Shown piece by piece: positions 42,701-48,654 of a stretch of 48,654 nt of DNA. Made by a program: the position numbers and the translations under genes. The notes beneath the pieces were generated by a model. The model was not told where the DNA came from, did no database searches, and saw only the letters and a list, made by a program, of their open reading frames with translations. The number at the start of each line of letters is the position of its first letter. Position 1 is the stretch's first letter. The stretch is from an uncultured Clostridia bacterium (GTDB lineage: Bacteria > Bacillota > Clostridia > Oscillospirales > Ruminococcaceae): the NCBI GenBank assembly GCA_945923775.1, contig CAMELR010000022.1:1-48654 (forward strand). Reading direction: 5' to 3'.

Positions 42701-42750
42701 AGGTACTTGACAAAGTCGGTAAAGTATGGTATAATCATAAGGTACTTGAT
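42701..42750 (+). promoter_or_regulatory. Consensus promoter with repeated AGGTACTTGA elements (MarR autoregulation candidate)
   Basis: TTGACA (42707-42712), 17-base spacer, TATAAT (42730-42735). AGGTACTTGA occurs at 42701-42710 over the -35 and again at 42740-42749 near the start point; TACTT (42704) is also mirrored by AAGTA at 42722-42726. Such repeats around a MarR gene's own promoter suggest the MarR protein binds here. Confidence 0.7.
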
Positions 42751-42792
42751 GTAATTTTAAGGGAATTAAAACGAACCGGAAGGGGTGAACTG

Positions 42793-43233
42793 ATGGCGGA
42801 CATAGACGAGCAGCTCACAGGGCTGATACACGACTGGTTCGCGAGGCTGCGCGGGCAGATATCGGCGGGGAACAGCGAGTTCCTCGGCGGGGAGCACACG
42901 CTGCTGGAGCGCGAGCGGATACTGCTGACGATAGGAAGATACGGCGAAGTGGTGCAGAAGCGGCTGTCAGAGGTGCTCCAGGTAAGCCCGCAGAGCATGT
43001 CCGAATCCCTGGCGAAGCTGGAGCACGACGGGTACATAATCCGCAGCAAGAACCAGCTCGACAAGCGGGAGACGATAGTGGCGCTGACCGCCTCGGGGCA
43101 GGAACGCTCCGACTGGCTGAAGGGGAAGGCGCGGGAGCAGGCGCACAGGTTCCTTGAACCGCTCAAAAACGAAGAAAAGCAGACACTCTACACCCTGCTG
43201 AGGAAGCTCACCACAAGGGGCGCGGAGAACTGA
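42793..43233 (+). CDS. MarR family transcriptional regulator
   Basis: Dimeric winged-helix DNA-binding protein, 146 residues, sensing a small molecule or redox signal. The winged helix spans about residues 35-105: LLERERILLTIGRYGEV, the recognition helix VSPQSMSESLAKLEHDGYIIR, and the wing SKNQLDKRETIVALTASGQE, typical of MarR. The start 42793 follows AGGGGTGA; an in-frame ATG at 42667 lies before the promoter. It sits 33 bases ahead of citrate synthase and may control it along with itself. The ligand is unknown. Confidence 0.92.
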   Translation: MADIDEQLTGLIHDWFARLRGQISAGNSEFLGGEHTLLERERILLTIGRYGEVVQKRLSEVLQVSPQSMSESLAKLEHDGYIIRSKNQLDKRETIVALTASGQERSDWLKGKAREQAHRFLEPLKNEEKQTLYTLLRKLTTRGAEN

Positions 43234-43266
43234 TACGACCGACCACACAATGAAGGAGGACGCAAC

Positions 43267-44592
43267 ATGGCATTTGAAAAGATAAACAAATTTGCAGCGG
43301 ACAAGCAGAAGCTCTGCGTTGAGCACGACACGATATCCGACGAGCTTTTCAGGGAATACGGCGTTAACCGCGGACTGCGCGACATCAACGGAAAGGGCGT
43401 GCTGACCGGACTTACCCGCATTTCGAAGGTAGTTTCGTTCAAGGACGAAAACGGCGAGCATATTCCCTGCGACGGCGAGCTGTGGTACCGAGGGTACAAC
43501 ATCAATACGCTTATAAAGAACCTCGACGGATTCGGCTTTGAAAAGACGGCGTATCTCCTGATATTCGGCGAAATGCCGACGGCTCAGCAGCTCGAGGAGT
43601 TCAACGACGTGCTGACCGAGTGCCGCACACTTCCGTCGAACTTCACCCGGGACGTTATCATGAAGGCTCCGTCGAAGGACATCATGAATTCCATGACCAA
43701 GAGCATTCTCACGCTGTCCTCCTATGACGACGACATCGCGTCGAATTCCATCGACAATTGTATCAGGCAGTGCCTCCAGCTCACGGCGGTGTTCCCGATG
43801 CTGGCGGTGTACGGCTACCATGCGTACAACCACTACGAGAACGATGACAGCATGTATATCCACCGCCCGAAGCCGGGGCTTTCCACCGCGGAGAACTTCC
43901 TGCGGCTGCTCCGTCCGGATATGCAGTACACCGAGCTTGAGGCGCGTGTGCTGGACATCGTGCTCATGCTCCACATGGAGCACGGCGGCGGAAACAACTC
44001 CACGTTCACGACCCGCGTCGTTACCTCATCCGGCTCGGATACATATTCCGCGATAGCTGCGGCGATGTCCTCGCTGAAGGGTCCGCGCCACGGCGGTGCG
44101 AACCTCAAGGTGATGCAGATGATGCAGGATATCCGCACCCACGTCACCGACCCTCAGGACAAGGACGCTGTGCGCGCGTACCTTTCAAAGCTGCTGGCGG
44201 GCGAGGCGTTCGACGGAAAGGGTCTAATATACGGAATGGGACACGCGGTGTACTCCATCTCCGACCCGCGCGAGCGCGTGCTGAAATCCTACGTGCAGAA
44301 GCTGGCCGAGGCGAAGGGCAAGACCTCCGATATGGCGCTGTACTCCGCGATCGAGGAGATAGCTCCGCAGCTTATTGCGGAGAAGCGCCGCATTTACAAG
44401 GGCGTAAGCCCCAACGTGGATTTCTACAGCGGCTTTGTTTACGACATGCTGGGAATTCCGCTGGAGCTGTACACTCCGCTGTTCGCCATCGCCAGGGTAG
44501 TAGGCTGGTCGGCGCACAGGATCGAGGAGCTGGTAGGAATGAGCAAGATCATTCGCCCAGCCTACAAGAGCGTAATGGAGGAGATCGAATAA
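43267..44592 (+). CDS. gltA: Citrate synthase (citrate/2-methylcitrate synthase family)
   Basis: Condenses acetyl-CoA and oxaloacetate to citrate, probably to make 2-oxoglutarate for glutamate in an anaerobe with a partial TCA cycle. The 441 residues include WYRGYNINTLI, the first active-site His in LHMEHGGGNNSTF, the second in SLKGPRHGGANLKVM, the third region YGMGHAVYSISDPR, and the catalytic Asp in SPNVDFYSGFVYDMLG. GGAGG lies 8 bases before the ATG. The gene follows a MarR regulator; no aconitase or isocitrate dehydrogenase is adjacent. It is of the longer bacterial type with an N-terminal extension. Confidence 0.94.
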   Translation: MAFEKINKFAADKQKLCVEHDTISDELFREYGVNRGLRDINGKGVLTGLTRISKVVSFKDENGEHIPCDGELWYRGYNINTLIKNLDGFGFEKTAYLLIFGEMPTAQQLEEFNDVLTECRTLPSNFTRDVIMKAPSKDIMNSMTKSILTLSSYDDDIASNSIDNCIRQCLQLTAVFPMLAVYGYHAYNHYENDDSMYIHRPKPGLSTAENFLRLLRPDMQYTELEARVLDIVLMLHMEHGGGNNSTFTTRVVTSSGSDTYSAIAAAMSSLKGPRHGGANLKVMQMMQDIRTHVTDPQDKDAVRAYLSKLLAGEAFDGKGLIYGMGHAVYSISDPRERVLKSYVQKLAEAKGKTSDMALYSAIEEIAPQLIAEKRRIYKGVSPNVDFYSGFVYDMLGIPLELYTPLFAIARVVGWSAHRIEELVGMSKIIRPAYKSVMEEIE

Positions 44593-44596
44593 TTTC

Positions 44597-44622
44597 AAGG
44601 GGGCGGAATGCCCCCTTTTTTC
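44597..44622 (+). terminator. Terminator of citrate synthase
   Basis: AAGGGGGC (44597-44604) pairs with GCCCCCTT (44610-44617), loop GGAAT, then a T run. Confidence 0.92.
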
Positions 44623-44881
44623 ACTCCGCTGATCTGACGCTCGCTTCCAAAAGACGATCAATTTAAACGCACGCTCACGAATTAATGATTTCTGCATTTT
44701 TTGCGTACATTACGAATCGTTGTCTGTAAATTAAGTGGAAAGGGAAAATAAAAGGGCAAAACCAACGGTTATAAGCCTTCAAACCGCAAAACAACTCCCG
44801 ACGGGTGTCTATTAAATGGGCTTCAGCCAAATAAAACCTTCTTTAGATGTAGAATTTGCACAAAAAAATACCAAATTTCTG
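44623..44881. other. Non-coding gap with small hairpins, unassigned
   Basis: No gene is visible. The part 44750-44840 shows AGGGCAAAACC, a stem CGGTT/AACCG, and ACTCCC-GAC-GGGTGT, a layout faintly like a c-di-GMP-I riboswitch, but it lies before the promoter of the chemotaxis gene and misses the GGACGCAAAGCC core. I assign no function. Confidence 0.3.
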
Positions 44882-44910
44882 TTGACAGTATGGATAAAAG
44901 GTGATAAAAT
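44882..44910 (+). promoter_or_regulatory. Promoter of the chemotaxis receptor gene
   Basis: TTGACA (44882-44887), 17-base spacer, TAAAAT (44905-44910). No sigma-28 type motility promoter is seen. Confidence 0.75.
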
Positions 44911-44961
44911 ATTAATAAGTACTGGGCGGTCATCGGCTGCTCAATAAAGTGAGGTCAAATT

Positions 44962-47103
44962 ATGAAAAAGAAGAAAAAACTTGGAACGCGGATAATCATT
45001 GCCGTAATGGCAGTGCTGGCATACGGAATCCTTTCCGCGGGGATAACCGGAACCGTCTGCCTCGTTCAGCAGAGCAACAGCGACATGAAGAATTCGATGT
45101 CCGAGCGCGTGTCGTCGGCTTCTAACCTGCTCAGCTCCACGATACAGCACTACGTCAGCATGATCGCTACCCTCGACGGCACCACCGCGCAGGCAAACGA
45201 CATCATCGCCAGCGATTCCAACATTGTTGAGATCAACACCCATGCGGAAGGCTCCACCGGAGTTACCACAAACTCCGACGGCTACATCGTAGTCACCGGA
45301 ACCTACCCGAAGGGCACCGCTTCCATCACCACAAGCACGGCATGGCTCGGAAACATCGTGAACACCATGCACACCTCCGACGCCACTGAGTTTTATCTCC
45401 TGACCAACGACGGACGTCTCCTTGCCTCCATGAACGGTTCGCTTTCAGCGGAGCAGGTCGCAAAATATATGAACGTCACCGACGTTAAAACCATCTCTGA
45501 GAACGGCAGCAACCATATCGTTACGGCTTCTCAGATCCTCGGGACAGACTGGACTGCGGTAGTCACCTGCGACGCTAAGGAGTTCCTCGGAAACGCTTCC
45601 ATTGCGGTGCTTATCATGCTGATCACCACCGCGATCAGCTTTGTGGTCGGCGCGCTGGTTATTTCCAAGTTTGTAAAGCGCATTATCGTTCCGCTGAACG
45701 CCATCAACGGAAAGATCCTCGATATGGAACAGGGCAAGCTTTCCGGCGACAATATCGAGGTACATACCGGCGACGAGCTTGAGACCCTCGCAGACGCCGT
45801 AAACAGCATGGCTGCGTACACCAACACCATCATCAAGGATATCGAGGCGGTCTCCGCGAAGCTCGCGGCAGAGGATCTCACCGCGGAGCCTGCGGCTGAC
45901 TACATCGGCGATTACGCTCCTATCAAGTCGGCTCTGTACGGCATCATCGACAGCACCAGCGACGTTATCCGCCAGATCGAGGCTTCCAGCAAGCTGGTAT
46001 CCGACGGCTCCAACAAGATGAGCGACAATTCCACCACGCTTTCACAGGCGGCTACCGAGCAGGCTGCCACCGTTGAGGAGCTCAACGCCTCCATCGTTGA
46101 GATATCCTCCAATATTTCCGCAAATGCGGACAGCGCCGGAAAGGCTAAGGTTCTCGCCGACGACTGCATGAAGATAGTCGACGAGGGCAACGTCAAGATG
46201 ACCGACATGCTCCACGCTATGGAGGAGATCAACGAGACTTCTTCTCAGATTGCAAACATCATCAAGACCATCGAGGATATTTCGTTCCAGACCAACATTC
46301 TTTCTCTTAACGCTTCCATCGAGGCTGCAAGAGCCGGCGAAGCCGGTAAGGGCTTTGCAGTGGTTGCCGGCGAGGTAGGCCAGCTCGCAGGAAAGACCGC
46401 CGAGGCGGCAAAGAACACCACCGCGCTCATCAAGACCTCGCTTGCTGCTGTTGAAAACGGCACAGTCATGGCAAACGAGACCGCAAAGATGCTTTCAAAG
46501 ATCGTCAGCGAGACCGACGACACCGCGAAGGTCATCGACAAGATCGCCGCTGCTTCTCAGGAACAGGCGGACAGCGTAAAGCAGATACTTGTCGGCATGG
46601 ATCAGATTTCCACCTCCGTGCAGATGACCAGCGGATCCTCCGCAGAGTGCGCAGCTTCCGCCGAGGAGCTTTCCGGTCAGGCGAAGGTGCTGCTTGACCT
46701 GGTTCAGCGCTTCAAGATTGCTGACGCCGCTTCCGAGAAGAAGAGAAAGAAGGCGGCAAGAGCTGCTGCAAACGCGCTGAAGACCGACGCTCCTGCTGCG
46801 CCCATCACCCCCGCTGCTCTCTCCGCATCCGCTGCTCCCGCGGCTGAGAAGAAGGAGGCTCCGGAAGCACCTAAATCCACAGAAACTGCTAAGCCTGTAA
46901 GCGAGAACACCGCAAAGCCCGCTGAGAAGCCGAAGGCGGCCGCTCCCGCTGCGAAGGCTCCTGCAAAGCCGGAGGCACCGAAGGCGTCTCCGAAGCCCGC
47001 CGCTCCTGCGCCTGCTGTGAGCCATGCTCCGGTAACGTCTGCGGCTCCCAAGCCTGCGGCAGCTCCCAAGAGAACTATCGTCCTTGACGACGACAAATAT
47101 TGA
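44962..47103 (+). CDS. Methyl-accepting chemotaxis protein
   Basis: Membrane receptor passing ligand signals to CheA/CheW. The 713 residues show a first membrane helix (about 9-32), an extracellular sensor of about 180 residues with the double-strand pattern of a single Cache-like domain ([16 protein letters not shown]), a second helix (214-235), HAMP (about 236-290), and a long coiled-coil signalling domain with the conserved hairpin tip at about 438-475 ([20 protein letters not shown]). After residue 590 comes a Lys/Ala/Pro-rich tail of about 120 residues, unusual for this family, with no pentapeptide tether. No flagellar genes are near. GAGG precedes the ATG. Confidence 0.93.
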   Translation: MKKKKKLGTRIIIAVMAVLAYGILSAGITGTVCLVQQSNSDMKNSMSERVSSASNLLSSTIQHYVSMIATLDGTTAQANDIIASDSNIVEINTHAEGSTGVTTNSDGYIVVTGTYPKGTASITTSTAWLGNIVNTMHTSDATEFYLLTNDGRLLASMNGSLSAEQVAKYMNVTDVKTISENGSNHIVTASQILGTDWTAVVTCDAKEFLGNASIAVLIMLITTAISFVVGALVISKFVKRIIVPLNAINGKILDMEQGKLSGDNIEVHTGDELETLADAVNSMAAYTNTIIKDIEAVSAKLAAEDLTAEPAADYIGDYAPIKSALYGIIDSTSDVIRQIEASSKLVSDGSNKMSDNSTTLSQAATEQAATVEELNASIVEISSNISANADSAGKAKVLADDCMKIVDEGNVKMTDMLHAMEEINETSSQIANIIKTIEDISFQTNILSLNASIEAARAGEAGKGFAVVAGEVGQLAGKTAEAAKNTTALIKTSLAAVENGTVMANETAKMLSKIVSETDDTAKVIDKIAAASQEQADSVKQILVGMDQISTSVQMTSGSSAECAASAEELSGQAKVLLDLVQRFKIADAASEKKRKKAARAAANALKTDAPAAPITPAALSASAAPAAEKKEAPEAPKSTETAKPVSENTAKPAEKPKAAAPAAKAPAKPEAPKASPKPAAPAPAVSHAPVTSAAPKPAAAPKRTIVLDDDKY

Positions 47104-47117
47104 TGGAGGAATCTGAC

Positions 47118-48158
47118 ATGAGCATTTCCAAGGCAGAGTTCGGTTTTTTCAGAGGTTACAAGTGCTGGCTGGTTACTCTTACCAACAGCAGGGGCGCAGT
47201 CGCAAGGCTGACTAACTTCGGCGGCGCTGTGGTAGGCCTGGAGGTTCCGGACAGGAACGGCGTGAACGCCGACGTTGTTCTCGGCTACGACACGCTTCAG
47301 GAGTACGTCGACGGAAATTCTAGCCACGGCGCGCTGGTCGGCAGATATGCGAACCGTATCGGCGGCGCGAAAATTAACGTTTCTGGCAGGGAATACAGGC
47401 TCTCAGCGAACGACAACAAGGTGAACCACCTGCACGGCGGCTTCTTCGGCTACAACAAGCGCGTGTGGACGGTGGACGCTATGGACGGCGGCGACGAGCC
47501 TTCCGTTACGTTCGGCTACATCAGCCCGGATGGCGAGGAGAATTACCCTGGAACACTGAAAATCAGCGTGAAGTACACCCTGACCAACAGCAACGCCCTG
47601 GTTATCGACTACACGGCGGTTTCTGACGCTGACACAGTCATAAATCTCACCAATCACAGCTATTTCAACCTCAAGGGCGCTGGAAACGGCGATATCAAGG
47701 ACCACGTTGTGCAGATCAACGCGAGCCAGTACACACCTGTTGATGAGCTGCTGATCCCCACTGGCAAGCTGGCGTTCGTGACCGGCACCGCGTTTGACTT
47801 CAAGACCCCCAAGCCCGTTCGCCAGGACATGGATAACGGAAAGCTCCCGAACGGCTACGACCACAATTTTATACTGGGCGATCCGGGCGTAATGCGCACC
47901 GCCGCTGAGGTCTATGAGCCGGAGACTGGCAGAGTGATGACCGTCAAGACTGACAAGCCAGCTATCCAGTTCTATATAGGTATAGGCCTGGACGGCGAGA
48001 ACGGAAAGAACGGCAAGACGTACAACAAGTACGCCGGTCTGTGCCTTGAGAGCCAGTTCTCTCCGGACACGCCGAACAAGCCGCAGTTCCCGAGCTGTGT
48101 TTACAAGGCAGGGCAGACTTACAGATTTACTACGGTTTACGAGTTTTCAGTAAGATAA
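47118..48158 (+). CDS. galM: Aldose 1-epimerase (mutarotase)
   Basis: Cytoplasmic enzyme interconverting alpha and beta anomers of glucose or galactose, feeding the Leloir pathway. The 346 residues have the family patterns TNFGGAVVGLEVPD, GRYANRIGGAKI, the substrate His in NHLHGGFFGYNKRVW, the catalytic His in NLTNHSYFNLKG, GYDHNFIL, and the catalytic Glu in GLCLESQFSPDTPN. The start 47118 has GGAGG 8 bases upstream, 14 bases after the MCP stop; an earlier ATG at 47103 lies on that stop. Co-transcribed with the receptor, which fits a sugar-related signal, and useful to the GH2 galactosidase elsewhere in the window. Confidence 0.94.
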   Translation: MSISKAEFGFFRGYKCWLVTLTNSRGAVARLTNFGGAVVGLEVPDRNGVNADVVLGYDTLQEYVDGNSSHGALVGRYANRIGGAKINVSGREYRLSANDNKVNHLHGGFFGYNKRVWTVDAMDGGDEPSVTFGYISPDGEENYPGTLKISVKYTLTNSNALVIDYTAVSDADTVINLTNHSYFNLKGAGNGDIKDHVVQINASQYTPVDELLIPTGKLAFVTGTAFDFKTPKPVRQDMDNGKLPNGYDHNFILGDPGVMRTAAEVYEPETGRVMTVKTDKPAIQFYIGIGLDGENGKNGKTYNKYAGLCLESQFSPDTPNKPQFPSCVYKAGQTYRFTTVYEFSVR

Positions 48159-48167
48159 GAATATAGG

Positions 48168-48255
48168 ATCCGGAATTCTCAGTTCGGAACCCAGGGCTGC
48201 GGCGTCTGCTCAGGCGGGCGCGTCAATCCTGGGTTCCGGATTCTGAATTCCGGAT
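48168..48255. repeat. 88-bp palindromic element after galM
   Basis: The 28-base arms 48168-48195 and 48228-48255 pair along 26 positions when two G-T pairs are counted, leaving two mismatches. They surround a 32-base GC-rich middle. The arms hold CCGGAATTC and CGGAACCCAGG. It could be a terminator of galM or a mobile palindromic repeat; the T-rich stretch TTTATATTTT follows. Confidence 0.65.
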
Positions 48256-48353
48256 TTATATTTTCCCGCTGTTTTTCTGAACCGCGGTATAATGCGGGTT
48301 CATGGCGCATAAAATATTTTTTAAGAATTTTTTAAATTTTTTTCAAAAAGCTA

Positions 48354-48382
48354 TTGACAAATTCGGAGAAATAGTGTATAAT
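48354..48382 (+). promoter_or_regulatory. Consensus promoter of the tRNA cluster
   Basis: Perfect TTGACA (48354-48359), 17-base spacer, perfect TATAAT (48377-48382), 51 bases before tRNA-Val; typical of stable RNA genes. Confidence 0.9.
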
Positions 48383-48433
48383 ACAATAGTCGTCAGGGAG
48401 AAACGAAAGAAACAAATCCGAAACGATTAAAAT

Positions 48434-48509
48434 GGAAGTTTAGCTCAGCTGGGAGAGCATCTGCCTTACAAGCAGAGGGTCATAGGTTCGAGCCCTATAA
48501 CTTCCACCA
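48434..48509 (+). tRNA. tRNA-Val (anticodon UAC)
   Basis: A complete 76-base cloverleaf: acceptor GGAAGTT/AACTTCC, D arm GCTC/GAGC, anticodon stem TCTGC/GCAGA with loop CTTACAA (anticodon TAC), T arm with GGTTCGAGCC, discriminator A and an encoded CCA. Confidence 0.97.
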
Positions 48510-48510
48510 T

Positions 48511-48566
48511 CACCTACTTTGGTAAGCGCCGAAAGGCGGGGAGTTCGATTCTTCCGGAGGTGTCCA
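48511..48566 (+). other. tRNA-like sequence lacking an anticodon arm (tRNA remnant or armless tRNA-like RNA)
   Basis: A 56-base unit with acceptor stem CACCTAC against GGAGGTG (six of seven pairs), discriminator T, encoded CCA, and an intact T arm (stem GGGAG/CTTCC, loop TTCGATT at 48544-48550). The rest is TTTGGTAAG, like half of a D arm, and a CGCC-GAAA-GGCG hairpin (48527-48538). There is no anticodon loop, so it cannot decode. It lies between two true tRNAs and would be co-transcribed. Confidence 0.7.
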
Positions 48567-48601
48567 ATGGTACAGCCCTGAGGGAAGCACCAAAACCCAA
48601 T

Positions 48602-48654
48602 GGCCTGGTAGTTCAGTTGGTTAGAACGCCGCCCTGTCACGGCGGAGGTCGTGG
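48602..48654 (+). tRNA. tRNA-Asp (anticodon GUC), cut by the window end
   Basis: Begins GGCCTGG, with D-arm GTTCAGTTGGTTAGAAC and anticodon stem CCGCC/GGCGG around loop CTGTCAC (anticodon GTC). The T arm and 3' end lie outside the window. Confidence 0.95.

Overview
The window reads as a chromosome segment of an anaerobic Gram-positive bacterium of the class Clostridia, most like a gut Ruminococcus/Oscillospiraceae. The grounds are strong AGGAGG-type ribosome sites, many near-consensus sigma-A promoters (TTGACA, 17 bases, TATAAT), a small SRP RNA next to dnaX-ybaB-recR, lipobox lipoproteins, oxygen-independent (cbi) cobalamin genes, and tRNAs with encoded CCA ends. The organism call is inference; no rRNA is present.

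Layout. 1-7 kb: birA on the minus strand, then SRP RNA, dnaX, ybaB, a comEC-like gene and recR (DNA replication, repair and uptake). 7-10 kb: a MATE efflux pump and enolase, the latter behind a long structured leader. 10.2-25.3 kb: a 17-gene minus-strand cobalamin operon (cbiD-F-G-H-J-ET-A, cobT, cobU, cobS, a short second cobU, a cobC-like phosphatase, cbiB, cobD, cbiP, cobO, cbiC) behind a cobalamin riboswitch with two tandem terminator-like hairpins. Nearly every junction overlaps by a few bases, so translation is probably coupled. 25.4-31.3 kb: a divergent plus-strand operon behind a second cobalamin riboswitch. It encodes a lipoprotein-anchored CbiK chelatase, a two-domain surface lipoprotein, and a BtuF-BtuC-BtuD-like importer whose ATPase has a cysteine-rich C-terminal domain. 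Synthesis and corrinoid/tetrapyrrole capture are therefore switched by the same ligand. cbiL and the uroporphyrinogen methyltransferase are not in the window.

31.3-33.8 kb: a small membrane protein and a P1B-type metal ATPase whose reading frame carries a stop codon near the N terminus. 34-38.8 kb, minus strand: a membrane-anchored NlpC/P60-fold protein lacking its catalytic residues, and an HD phosphohydrolase-GH2 beta-galactosidase pair with a LacI-type operator in front. 38.8-42.6 kb, minus strand: FapA (DUF342) and a GAF/PAS/GGDEF diguanylate cyclase. 42.7-48.2 kb, plus strand: a MarR regulator with citrate synthase, then a methyl-accepting chemotaxis protein with aldose 1-epimerase. The window ends in a tRNA cluster: tRNA-Val(UAC), a 56-base tRNA-like sequence without an anticodon arm, and a cut-off tRNA-Asp(GUC).

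The points most worth follow-up are the surface-anchored CbiK importer locus, the armless tRNA-like sequence, the interrupted ATPase, the catalytically dead NlpC-like protein, the AT-rich block inside the cob operon, and two structured intergenic RNAs (6.74-6.92 kb and the enolase leader). I saw no CRISPR array, insertion sequence or prophage gene.
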